A DNA stretch of 64,000 nt, from assembly GCA_030729925.1 (NCBI GenBank), contig JANQWK010000099.1:62001-126000 (forward strand). Reading direction: 5' to 3'. Origin of the DNA: Saprospiraceae bacterium (GTDB lineage Bacteria; Bacteroidota; Bacteroidia; Chitinophagales; Saprospiraceae). A model generated the notes under the pieces. That model did not search any database, had not been told where the DNA came from, and was given only the letters and a program-made list of their open reading frames with translations. This document shows positions 1-7,436 of the stretch, piece by piece. The position numbers and the translations under genes are program-made. Numbering within the stretch: position 1 is the stretch's first letter; each line of letters opens with the position of its first letter.

Positions 1-828
1 CCCAATCCGCTGATCAACAGTGCCTAGAGACAAGCCCGTATCGGGATCAATCAGTGCCGTTCCCTGGCGAAACACCTCGAACTCCTCGCCAACTTCCACA
101 CCATCCTGGGCACCACTATTGATATACACTTGGTTGCCCTGCATCATAATCACCTTGGCAGACCAAACTGAAGCACTTGAAACCGATCCCATCAAGGCAA
201 CCACGTCCTCCACAGCCTCTCTGGTAGCTTTTCCCACCAGGGAACCATCGAACTGATCCCTGTTGTCAAATCGGAAGCCCTTAATGCGCACCCCTCCCGA
301 AACTGCCGTCTTCTCCCGGCGCACACTTTCCGCTTTTAAAATTTCGCCGGTACTGGTCTCCACAATCCGCAAATCAATGGCCGTCACTGCGGTCTGCTTA
401 CCCACCCGGATACCCGTAGCCGGAATATTCACGCCCGTATTCGATCCTTTGAAACCAAACTCGGTGATGGTGCCAAAAACAGCCAGCTCTACCCCCAGTA
501 CCTTCCCCATTGCCGCCGCAGATTCGGGCGTAACTACCCCCATAGCCCCAAGATCCTGCTCCCGCAGCAACTCATTGAGCCTGTCGCGTTCCAAAACAGT
601 ATATTGCCCCGACTGAACCAGTTCGGTCACAATCATGTCGGTTAGTCCGTCGCTGACCGTCATTTGGTTAAACCAGGAAAAGCCGGACTGAGACATGTCC
701 TGCAAGGGGAAAACGGCAATCCGCTTTTTCTTCATCTTATCCTGAGCCATTACGCCCTGAGGGAGCAAAAGCGGAAGACACAACAAAAAAAGCCAAAAGA
801 ACCTGGACAAGCCACTGTGGGTAATCAT
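1..828 (-). CDS. CsgG-family protein, 3' end outside the window
   Basis: The first 276 codons are read from an ATG at 828, and the frame stays open to base 1, so the C-terminus is missing. A signal peptide of about 28 residues ends in VMAQ. Next comes a CsgG-like domain: the strand KKRIAVFPLQD, the segment DGLTDMIVTELVQSGQ, then VLERDRLNELLREQD, and GVELAVFGTITEFG. Near the visible end is a FlgT-C-like segment (VYINSGAQDGVEVGEEFEVF). CsgG-family proteins act in the periplasm or outer membrane in assembly or export of surface polymers. True curli CsgG is a lipoprotein, whereas this signal peptide lacks a lipobox, so a general CsgG-like role is safer than curli secretion. It lies 11 bases behind the haem-binding gene and probably shares its promoter. 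Confidence 0.8.
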   Translation of the reverse strand, partial: MITHSGLSRFFWLFLLCLPLLLPQGVMAQDKMKKKRIAVFPLQDMSQSGFSWFNQMTVSDGLTDMIVTELVQSGQYTVLERDRLNELLREQDLGAMGVVTPESAAAMGKVLGVELAVFGTITEFGFKGSNTGVNIPATGIRVGKQTAVTAIDLRIVETSTGEILKAESVRREKTAVSGGVRIKGFRFDNRDQFDGSLVGKATREAVEDVVALMGSVSSASVWSAKVIMMQGNQVYINSGAQDGVEVGEEFEVFRQGTALIDPDTGLSLGTVDQRIG

Positions 829-839
829 AGCAAAATGTT

Positions 840-1304
840 TTATTCCTTAAATGCCATTTCCTGCTTTTTAAACCAGTCTATCAGCAAAGCACGCTGCTCC
901 TTGTTCAAGGCCGCATCTCCATGCATCCACGTATAAGAAGGCATGGGCATTTCCTGCTCCTCTACCATTTCATAACACTCCTCCATCTTGTGCGCCTTCC
1001 GCTTCGCCTCATACGTTTCCCATACCGAAAAATTAAGGTGCTTGCGACCATCCACAATGTGATCCTTGATCCACCAAGATACCGGAGCCACATTTGTGTA
1101 CCAGGGATAGGCCGTTTCATTCGAATGACAGTCATAGCAAGCCGTCTTGAGCAACTGGGAAACCTCCGCAGGAACCTCGACTACCGATAGGTAGTCTTCC
1201 CCCGCATTCACAGGTGGATTCGTTTTGTCAATCCTAAACAATTGTGCAATTACCAGGAAGCCCAGCAATCCATAAAGCGCAATTTTTACAATCCGGTTCT
1301 TCAT
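840..1304 (-). CDS. haem-binding domain protein (single CxxCH)
   Basis: The 154-residue protein starts with a membrane anchor or signal segment (IALYGLLGFLVIAQLF). Its only haem-c type motif, CYDCH, lies near residue 56, followed by SNETAYPWYTNVAPVSWW and a conserved acidic and Met-rich segment (EEQEMPMPSYTWMH). This arrangement is typical of the small Bacteroidota haem-binding domain family (Pfam Haem_bd), in which a periplasmic protein carries one c-type haem and a distal Met ligand. The electron partner is not known. It is first in a two-gene unit with the CsgG-like gene and has a good promoter match about 50 bases upstream. Confidence 0.85.
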   Translation of the reverse strand: MKNRIVKIALYGLLGFLVIAQLFRIDKTNPPVNAGEDYLSVVEVPAEVSQLLKTACYDCHSNETAYPWYTNVAPVSWWIKDHIVDGRKHLNFSVWETYEAKRKAHKMEECYEMVEEQEMPMPSYTWMHGDAALNKEQRALLIDWFKKQEMAFKE

Positions 1305-1357
1305 ACAATCGGGTTAATGATGTTGATGGTTTAGTTTATATAGCCTTTGGAAAGTTA

Positions 1358-1391
1358 CAAAATTATTTTTGCGGCGGGTAATTTGTCCAAA
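1358..1391 (-). promoter_or_regulatory. Bacteroidota-type promoter for the haem-binding/CsgG unit
   Basis: On the minus strand a TTTG (1388-1391) is followed after 22 bases by TAATTTTG (1358-1365), which fits the TAnnTTTG -7 consensus of the primary sigma factor in this phylum. The expected start of transcription near 1351 gives a leader of about 47 bases. The spacer is slightly longer than the usual 19-21 bases. Confidence 0.55.
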
Positions 1392-1419
1392 AGTTTTGTG
1401 GCTTATCACCTATAAATCA

Positions 1420-1515
1420 TTGATTTTCAATACTTAAAAACACAGGTGCAAGGCACCTTAAAGTGCCTTGCACCTAGATTACCCCTATTAATCCCACAGC
1501 TTTTCAAAAGGTAAC
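1420..1515 (+). repeat. dispersed palindromic repeat, copy 1 (subfamily A)
   Basis: The copy begins with the small palindrome TTGATTTTCAA. A central inverted repeat follows (1444-1475), with perfect 13-base arms AGGTGCAAGGCAC and GTGCCTTGCACCT around CTTAAA. The tail GATTACCCCTATTAAT runs on to AAAAGGTAACC, and its TTACC and GGTAA ends can pair as a second stem. The same architecture recurs near 26.3, 34.9 and 47.7 kb. This copy lies behind the DUF2202 stop codon and just upstream of the haem-protein promoter. Confidence 0.85.
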
Positions 1516-1544
1516 CATCAGATAGGGATCCTATTTAGCAATAA

Positions 1545-2207
1545 TTAATGGCTACAGGCTTTACCATTTCCACCTTTGCAGTTACCTCCCTGACAATCGC
1601 CTTTACAGCCCTCTGTTTTGTGCTTACCATTGCCTTTATTTTGGCTTACGATGGCCTCAAAATCGGCCTGAGCCATTAATTGGGGCTGGTAACCTGAACC
1701 CAGTTGTCGGGTAAATGCCCTGAGGTGGTTGTGTGAAGCCTGCAACAAATTGCCGAGGGTTTGCCGGACACCCGCATCGGTTTCCTCGGACATCATATCC
1801 TTAAGGTCTATAATGTCTTTTTCCTCTATCCATGCCCCAACTTTGAGGGCCTCTTCAAGGGAAACCGTGCCCTGTGCGGTCAATTTGTCGTACAGTTCCT
1901 GCATCGCTGTCACTGAAAAAACGCCGGGTTGATCCTCGTTGAAGGCGGCAGGTAAAACATAGCCCTTTGTGTCAAAAATGGACTTCACCTCATTGATATG
2001 ATGCCCCTCTGACCGAGCAATATTTGCAAAAATCTCTTTGTTCCATTGGGTATGGAAGTATGTATAAACATCGCGAGCCAGTTTTTCCTCTTCCAGCATC
2101 ATCATCCACGATTGCTCCGTAGGTGCTTCGGAAGGTACAACAAGCCGTCCTGGCAATAAGAGCAACAAAGGAAGGAGTGCCGGAAAAATGCTTTTAATCG
2201 TTTTCAT
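1545..2207 (-). CDS. DUF2202 ferritin-like protein with Cys/His-rich tail
   Basis: The 220-residue protein has a signal peptide and one DUF2202 domain. Conserved helix motifs are visible: EEEKLARDVY, SEGHHINEVKSI, EEKDIIDLKDM and ASHNHLRAFTRQLG. The family has a ferritin-like four-helix fold with Glu/His residues placed for a di-metal site; its physiological reaction is not established. The last 30 residues form an unusual Gly/Lys/Cys tail ending CKGGNGKACSH, with four cysteines and two histidines, which looks able to bind metal. The gene follows the second DUF2202 gene by 15 bases, so the two are probably cotranscribed. Confidence 0.85.
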   Translation of the reverse strand: MKTIKSIFPALLPLLLLLPGRLVVPSEAPTEQSWMMMLEEEKLARDVYTYFHTQWNKEIFANIARSEGHHINEVKSIFDTKGYVLPAAFNEDQPGVFSVTAMQELYDKLTAQGTVSLEEALKVGAWIEEKDIIDLKDMMSEETDAGVRQTLGNLLQASHNHLRAFTRQLGSGYQPQLMAQADFEAIVSQNKGNGKHKTEGCKGDCQGGNCKGGNGKACSH

Positions 2208-2222
2208 AATTTTGATGTTGAA

Positions 2223-2918
2223 TTAGTTATTCCCGTTTTCCATGGGAGAATTGATAATTGTGTCGTAAGTGCTCTGGTCGAGGTAACGAGGCTGATACAC
2301 GATCCCCTCTTGGGCAAGATTGCGGACAAACGAGCGAAGGTGGTTTCGGGATCCCTTCATCAGGTTGTCGTACACCAGTGAAATATCCTGATTGTCCACA
2401 AAATCATCGAGAGCTGTTTGAATGTCGAGGATATCTACTTCTTCGACCATGGCTCCGACTTCCAGTGCCTGAACCAAATTCACCTGTCCATGGGCGAGTA
2501 GTTCATCGTAAAGGGACTGCAGTTCTGTATTCACAAACACTCCGAAATCCAGTCCTGCAGCAGGATCCTCCAAGTCGTATTTGTCGAGTAAGACCAAAAC
2601 AGCACCCATGTGGGTAGATTCGCTATTGCTGATATTGGTAAATACATTTTTTCCCCAAAGGTTAAATAAGGCGAGGTAGATATCTCTGGCCAACTTTTCC
2701 TCCTCCCGGATAAAACTGAGAGATGCCATTTCCCCTGCATTCAAATCCTCTTTGGGCAAATCATCTACATAAGTTTGGAGGTTGTTGTTGAATTGGGTAT
2801 TGCCCTGATCATCAACCTCCAGGAATGGATCTGCCTGAACTTCGTCCTTTTCGCAATTGGTAAAAAAGAAAACCGCTCCTGTGAGCAGCAAACTGAAGAA
2901 TAATTGATGCGCTTTCAT
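2223..2918 (-). CDS. DUF2202 ferritin-like lipoprotein
   Basis: The start is set at the ATG at 2918 because it gives a clean lipoprotein signal (MKAHQLFFSLLLTG, lipobox FTNC); an upstream in-frame start would put charged residues before it. The mature part of this 231-residue protein has the DUF2202 signature: REEEKLARDIYLALF, SESTHMGAVLVLL, VEEVDILDIQTAL and SRNHLRSFVRNL. It should be tethered to a periplasm-facing membrane. It shares the core helices with the next gene but not the Cys-rich tail, so the pair looks like a tandem duplication whose members have diverged in anchoring. The function is unknown; redox or metal handling is an inference. Confidence 0.85.
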   Translation of the reverse strand: MKAHQLFFSLLLTGAVFFFTNCEKDEVQADPFLEVDDQGNTQFNNNLQTYVDDLPKEDLNAGEMASLSFIREEEKLARDIYLALFNLWGKNVFTNISNSESTHMGAVLVLLDKYDLEDPAAGLDFGVFVNTELQSLYDELLAHGQVNLVQALEVGAMVEEVDILDIQTALDDFVDNQDISLVYDNLMKGSRNHLRSFVRNLAQEGIVYQPRYLDQSTYDTIINSPMENGNN

Positions 2919-3000
2919 GTCTTTGAGTTTTTTGTTCCTCAACAAGGTACCCTCATTGACACCCCGACACTGTGATCCGCATCACCCCAAAACAACTACC

Positions 3001-3030
3001 CCCCTTTGCAGTAAATAGTGCAAAGAGGGG
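3001..3030. other. stem-loop in the DUF2202 leader
   Basis: CCCCTTTGCA (3001-3010) pairs with TGCAAAGAGGGG (3019-3030) around a short AT-rich loop, leaving a two-base bulge. If transcription starts at either upstream -7 candidate, this hairpin lies inside an untranslated leader of about 140 bases. It could stabilise the mRNA, act as an attenuator, or simply end an upstream transcript. Confidence 0.45.
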
Positions 3031-3055
3031 TAATGAATTACAATAAGCTGATAAT

Positions 3056-3077
3056 CAAATTTATAAAAACAAAATTA
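3056..3077 (-). promoter_or_regulatory. two overlapping -7 elements for the DUF2202 pair
   Basis: On the minus strand TAATTTTG (3070-3077) and TAAATTTG (3056-3063) both fit TAnnTTTG. No clear TTTG is found at the right distance for either, so only the -7 half of the promoter is supported. Confidence 0.35.
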
Positions 3078-3167
3078 CCTTAAGCCTTCCCCAATGAAGC
3101 GGGTTCGTTTTAAGGGTATTTTAACCCAGTATAAAGTTTTGCTAAATGTCAGCCCAAAGGGAAAAAA

Positions 3168-3587
3168 TCAATGCGGCAATTTGTCCCTTACGAGGCCATA
3201 CAGGAAGGCTCCCAATACCGCAGAAGGAATGACAATCAGGAATACTGAATAGCCGCTTCCCAACAATACATACATAGGCCCCGGGCAAGCCCCTATCAAG
3301 CCCCAACCCAATCCGAAGATGGTTCCAGCCAGGATATGCCGGGTAAAATTGAAGGTCATCACATCATAGGAAAGGAACTTCCCGTCGAGCGTCTTGAATT
3401 TAGCCCGCTTCAACAACCACAACATGGTAGCACTGAACGCTACTGCCGTCCCAATAATCCCGTACATGTGAAAGCTCTCAAAGCGAAACATTTCATGGAT
3501 CCGAAACCAAGAAACCGCTTCCGACTTGAACATCACAATCCCAAAAAATAATCCAACAACAAAAAATGCGATATGTCTGATTTTCAT
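3168..3587 (-). CDS. YeeE/YedE-type sulfur transporter, C-terminal half (DUF6691)
   Basis: The 139-residue membrane protein has about four hydrophobic helices. It carries the GLIGACPGPMYVLLGSG motif, whose cysteine is characteristic of the YeeE/YedE (TsuA-like) thiosulfate transport family. Full-length members have two such half-modules in one chain; here the halves are separate genes, with the partner 10 bases upstream. In Bacteroidota such split pairs often accompany persulfide or sulfide oxidation genes, but no rhodanese or persulfide dioxygenase is in this window. The substrate (thiosulfate or a related sulfur species) is inferred from the family. Confidence 0.85.
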   Translation of the reverse strand: MKIRHIAFFVVGLFFGIVMFKSEAVSWFRIHEMFRFESFHMYGIIGTAVAFSATMLWLLKRAKFKTLDGKFLSYDVMTFNFTRHILAGTIFGLGWGLIGACPGPMYVLLGSGYSVFLIVIPSAVLGAFLYGLVRDKLPH

Positions 3588-3597
3588 ATTTCTCTAT

Positions 3598-4197
3598 TTA
3601 AAAGCTCATGATCCAGGGAAAAATCACATGCGTCATCAACAATCCACCAATGAAAAACCCAATCACCGTGATCAAAGATGGCAGTTGAAGGTTTGCCAAA
3701 CCCGAAATGGCATGCCCGGAAGTGCAACCCCGCCCATAACGGGCACCAAAGCCCACCAGTAAGCCTCCCAAGACAGACAAAAGAATACCCTTCACGCTCG
3801 ATAGGTTAAAAATAGTGTCCGGAAGCATTCCCAGCCCCTTGCTGTCAGATCCCGGATAACTGATCCCGAGCCCGGCCAAATAGTCTATCGTTTGCTGCGA
3901 AATCACTACCGGCTGGTCACTGGACAGGAAATGAACAGCAATATATCCGCCGCCAATTGTTCCTAAAACGAAAGCAATGACCCAGATGTCTTCTTTAAAA
4001 TCCCTTCGGAAAAAAGAAATCTTTCGGCCAGCTCCCAATAAGCTACAGGCTACCTCATACGACCCTGAGATCCCAAACCGCTTGCCCAACCAGTTCATTA
4101 AAAAAACAACTAACGTGAGTGCCGCGCCTGCGACAGCCCAATGCCAAGGCTGACTTATAGCCACCAACCATTGTGGCGAAAGCAATAATACCTTCAT
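3598..4197 (-). CDS. YeeE/YedE-type sulfur transporter, N-terminal half
   Basis: This 199-residue membrane protein has about five hydrophobic segments. It carries the signature YGRGCTSGHAISGLANLQ, with the conserved Cys thought to relay the sulfur species in the YeeE fold. Another Cys in SYEVACSLLGAG is also typical. It precedes the DUF6691 half by 10 bases, and both should assemble in the inner membrane as one pore. The upstream region is AT-rich with no clear consensus promoter. Confidence 0.85.
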   Translation of the reverse strand: MKVLLLSPQWLVAISQPWHWAVAGAALTLVVFLMNWLGKRFGISGSYEVACSLLGAGRKISFFRRDFKEDIWVIAFVLGTIGGGYIAVHFLSSDQPVVISQQTIDYLAGLGISYPGSDSKGLGMLPDTIFNLSSVKGILLSVLGGLLVGFGARYGRGCTSGHAISGLANLQLPSLITVIGFFIGGLLMTHVIFPWIMSF

Positions 4198-4378
4198 CTG
4201 AATACTATCTTGACTTGACCGTAAAAAATTAGCTCAATAAAACAAGATACCTAAATTTTGTCAAAAAAGACGTTTTGAGGAAAAATTTTCCAAAAAGGAA
4301 ATTTTTTAAAATATAATTTCAAAAAATTTGTTTTTTCGTTTCTTTATTGAATTCAAAAATTACCTATATTGGTATAAG

Positions 4379-4423
4379 CACGACAGGTGATCCCTCTGAA
4401 GTATATAAGGATCACCTGTCGTG
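4379..4423. terminator. perfect 15-bp hairpin between asnS and the YeeE pair
   Basis: CACGACAGGTGATCC (4379-4393) is the exact reverse complement of GGATCACCTGTCGTG (4409-4423), with a 15-base loop. It sits 47 bases after the asnS stop codon. No U-run follows on either strand, so it is either a hairpin-only terminator/mRNA 3' end or a protein-binding palindrome. The flanking sequence from 4198 to 4378 is very AT-rich and has no gene. Confidence 0.5.
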
Positions 4424-4469
4424 TAGGTATCAAAAAGGAATAGCGCTGTAAATAAATTGTTATAACACC

Positions 4470-5936
4470 CTAAAATTCAGCATTGCCAGGTGTTCTTGGG
4501 AAAGCGATAACATCCCGGATATTCCCCATTCCGGTAATGAATTGTACCATACGTTCAAAGCCCAGTCCAAAACCTGCGTGTGGTGCACCGCCAAATTTGC
4601 GCAATTCGAGGTACCACCAGAGTTCTTCGGCGGGGATGTGCATATCGGCCATGCGCTGTAGCAGCACATCGGTTCGTTCTTCGCGCTGGGATCCGCCTAT
4701 CACTTCGCCGATACCGGGGAACAGCACGTCCATAGCTGCGACGGTTTTGTTGTCATCGTTCAGGCGCATATAAAAAGCCTTGATGTCTTTCGGATAATTG
4801 CGTACGATGACGGGTTTTTTGAAGTGTTTCTCCACCAACCAGCGTTCGTGTTCGGCCTGTAGATCGGATCCCCATTCGACCGGGAATTTGAATTTTTTCT
4901 TTTTGTACGGGGTAGAATTGCGCAGCAGTTCCACCGCCTCGGTATAGGTAATCCGTTCGAAATCGTTGGATACCACAAAATTGAGGGTTTCCAGCAGTCC
5001 CATTTCCCTTCTTTCTTCGGCCTTCATCTGTTTTTCCGCATCTTTGATGCGCTGATCCAGGAAAGCAAGATCATCGGCATGGTGTTCGAGTACATATTTT
5101 ATAATGTACTTCACGAAATCCTCTGCCAGCTGCATGTTGTCGTAGATATCGAAGAAAGCCACTTCCGGTTCTATCATCCAGAATTCGGCCAAATGGCGCG
5201 AAGTATTGGAATTTTCGGCGCGGAAAGTAGGTCCGAAAGTATAAACTTTACCCAGTGCCAGGGCACCAATTTCTCCCTGCAACTGTCCGGACACGGTCAG
5301 GTTGGTAGCCTTCCCGAAAAAATCCTGCGACCAGTCTATGCTCCCAGTTTCCTGTTTGGGTAAGTTTTGTAGGTCTAAAGTAGTCACCCGAAACATTTCT
5401 CCTGCGCCTTCGGCATCACTCCCTGTGATAATGGGAGTGTGCAGGTAATAATAGCCGCGATCGTTATAAAACTTATGTACCGCAAAAGCTGCTGCATGGC
5501 GGATCCTGAAAACGGCACTAAAAGTATTGGTACGCATGCGAAGATGCGCTTTCTCCCGCAAAAACTCCATCGTCTGGTGCTTGGGCTGCAGGGGATAAGT
5601 TTCGGGGTTGGCTGCGCCAAAAATTTCGATGGATTCCGCGCTCACCTCTATTGCTTGTCCGGCTCCTTTGGAAGGGGCGACCTTTCCTTTCACCGCAATG
5701 CAGGCATGAAAAGTAATCTGCTTGATCAGGGACTCGGGAAAGCGGTCATAGTCCACCACAACCTGTAGGTTGTTGATCGTAGATCCATCGTTGAGTGCGA
5801 TAAATTGATTTCCGCGGAAAGCCCTTACCCAGCCCATGACTTCTACGGTCTGGCCGATTTCATGGTGGTCGAGCAGTTTGGCAATTACGGTGCGGCGACT
5901 GTCAATCCCCTGTTGCACTTGTGGTTCAGCATCCAT
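4470..5936 (-). CDS. asnS: asparagine--tRNA ligase
   Basis: The 488-residue class II aminoacyl-tRNA synthetase charges tRNA-Asn with asparagine in the cytoplasm. The N-terminal OB-fold (about residues 20-130) contains [20 protein letters not shown]. The catalytic domain shows motif 2-type [20 protein letters not shown] and the C-terminal motif 3 [17 protein letters not shown]. The ending [20 protein letters not shown] is typical of AsnRS rather than AspRS. Length matches the bacterial family. It is monocistronic, with a strong hairpin after its stop. Confidence 0.97.
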   Translation of the reverse strand: MDAEPQVQQGIDSRRTVIAKLLDHHEIGQTVEVMGWVRAFRGNQFIALNDGSTINNLQVVVDYDRFPESLIKQITFHACIAVKGKVAPSKGAGQAIEVSAESIEIFGAANPETYPLQPKHQTMEFLREKAHLRMRTNTFSAVFRIRHAAAFAVHKFYNDRGYYYLHTPIITGSDAEGAGEMFRVTTLDLQNLPKQETGSIDWSQDFFGKATNLTVSGQLQGEIGALALGKVYTFGPTFRAENSNTSRHLAEFWMIEPEVAFFDIYDNMQLAEDFVKYIIKYVLEHHADDLAFLDQRIKDAEKQMKAEERREMGLLETLNFVVSNDFERITYTEAVELLRNSTPYKKKKFKFPVEWGSDLQAEHERWLVEKHFKKPVIVRNYPKDIKAFYMRLNDDNKTVAAMDVLFPGIGEVIGGSQREERTDVLLQRMADMHIPAEELWWYLELRKFGGAPHAGFGLGFERMVQFITGMGNIRDVIAFPRTPGNAEF

Positions 5937-6054
5937 AAAACAAATTTTGAATAGCGCAGCTTACGCTTGTGATCATTTTTTAAAAAGCGTTGCGAAAATA
6001 CACAGAAATTTCAAGCTTTCAGGACTGAAACGGGATAATTTACCCCTGGCTGCG

Positions 6055-6957
6055 CTAATTCTCGGCCAACTCGATCAGTGCTGCATCTATGCTTCTGCGG
6101 ATACCATCGCCAGTCCATTCAGGGGCATTGGGGATAAAAGGAACCTCTGACAGCTGCTCTGCGGTTTTGCCTTCGGCGATACCTTTTCTGACATACACCA
6201 GCAACTGTTCCAGGTAGTTTTCGAACGCCATTAGGTCTTCCTTGCCTCCTGTAACCATATCATTGGTTTTGCCGTGGCCAAAAACAAACAAGGTGTCTGA
6301 GTCAAAGGTGGCACGGATCTGCTGGAGTACGAGAATCCAGTTTTGGATAGACGCCCCCGATTTTTTATCTATGTAAGGAAAACGGCGATTGAAACAAAGG
6401 TCTCCAAGATGTGCCACGTTGGCATTTTCAAAGTGAACGACGCTGTCGCCATTGGTATGACCCGGGCCAAAATACCTGGCCGTTACCGTTTCACTTCCCA
6501 CTTTACTGCTCCAGTTTTCCTCAAAAACTGTATCTGGCAGCCATTGCTTGTCCAGTGTGTTCTGAGCTGCTGCTGCGGCCTCCTGGTTAGCTTTCGAACG
6601 GGTATGCGCCACCAACCGATCGGCCAGTCCCTTGAAAGCAATATTACCTGAGCTGTGGTCTCCGTGATGGTGGGTATTGAACAAAATATCCACCTTTCGG
6701 TCGGTCTTGGTTTGCATTTGAGCAATAAAATTGCCCGCCTGCTCGGGAAACTGCGTGTCAATCACCACTGCTCCCTCCTTATCCATCATCCAACCTATGG
6801 ATCCGCCACGCTCGAGGTAGATCCCCACATTGTTGCGCAGCAGCCGCATCTCTCCCGCAACAGGGAATAAGTGGTTCAACAGCCATTGTTGGCCGGGCAG
6901 CAAACTGGATCCCAGTGCCAGCCCCGAATAGGAAAGGAAAGTTCTACGTGTGGTCAT
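6055..6957 (-). CDS. exported metallo-beta-lactamase-fold hydrolase
   Basis: The 300-residue protein starts with a twin-arginine-like leader (TTRRTFLSYSGLALGSS). Zinc-binding motifs of the metallo-beta-lactamase fold follow: THHHGDHSSGN, the downstream His in GPGHTNGDS and the Asp in AHLGDLCF. Such proteins in Bacteroidota are periplasmic hydrolases of mostly unknown substrate; some relatives are quinoprotein-associated or cyclase-like. It lies between asnS and the DCC gene in the same direction, 29 bases after the DCC start. A Tat route is inferred from the RRxFL motif. Confidence 0.85.
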   Translation of the reverse strand: MTTRRTFLSYSGLALGSSLLPGQQWLLNHLFPVAGEMRLLRNNVGIYLERGGSIGWMMDKEGAVVIDTQFPEQAGNFIAQMQTKTDRKVDILFNTHHHGDHSSGNIAFKGLADRLVAHTRSKANQEAAAAAQNTLDKQWLPDTVFEENWSSKVGSETVTARYFGPGHTNGDSVVHFENANVAHLGDLCFNRRFPYIDKKSGASIQNWILVLQQIRATFDSDTLFVFGHGKTNDMVTGGKEDLMAFENYLEQLLVYVRKGIAEGKTAEQLSEVPFIPNAPEWTGDGIRRSIDAALIELAEN

Positions 6958-6986
6958 GCGCGCTTTATTTTAGTCCTATGATGTTT

Positions 6987-7382
6987 TCAATCCAAAAATC
7001 GCTTCTCCAAGCCCGGCTCGGGCAACATACAGGATTGTCGCCTTCCAAACCATCGGTAACGGTTGGCTGCCACACCCCGGTAGCAGGCATTTCTGATACA
7101 ACCCGGAATCAGGTATCCCAGCACCGATATCCTCCAAACGCCTCCCAGCAGCCATGCGATGCGCAAAACTGCTTCCGAACGCACATACACACCCGTATCG
7201 TCCAGCAATACCACCGAATCCGGCAGCCAGTTTTCAGCATCACCCAGTTTTTCTGCCGCATAGGCAGATTGCAACGAGGCAAATCTGAAAATCTCTTTTT
7301 TGTCCAACTTCAGCAACAACTGCACCGAGCGGTTACACAAATTACAGGTTCCGTCGAAAAACACCACCGGACCAGACGTCAT
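6987..7382 (-). CDS. DCC-family thiol-disulfide oxidoreductase-like protein (DUF393)
   Basis: The 131-residue protein opens with VVFFDGTCNLCNRSVQLLL, the DxxCxxC motif that names the DCC family, followed by FRFASLQSAYAAEKL. The family has a thioredoxin-like fold and is predicted to act in thiol-disulfide exchange; few members have been studied. Its position 54 bases downstream of radA and just ahead of the hydrolase suggests possible cotranscription, but the functions show no obvious link. Confidence 0.88.
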   Translation of the reverse strand: MTSGPVVFFDGTCNLCNRSVQLLLKLDKKEIFRFASLQSAYAAEKLGDAENWLPDSVVLLDDTGVYVRSEAVLRIAWLLGGVWRISVLGYLIPGCIRNACYRGVAANRYRWFGRRQSCMLPEPGLEKRFLD

Positions 7383-7436
7383 GTGCGCTAATTTGAATGG
7401 GATAACACAAAAAAAAGGTCATGGTTCAACAGGCTC

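Noticed and set aside
4379-4423. The asnS hairpin as a fifth copy of the 95-bp repeat
   Set aside because: It shares only CAGGTG with the repeat arms; the core, loop and tail are all different.
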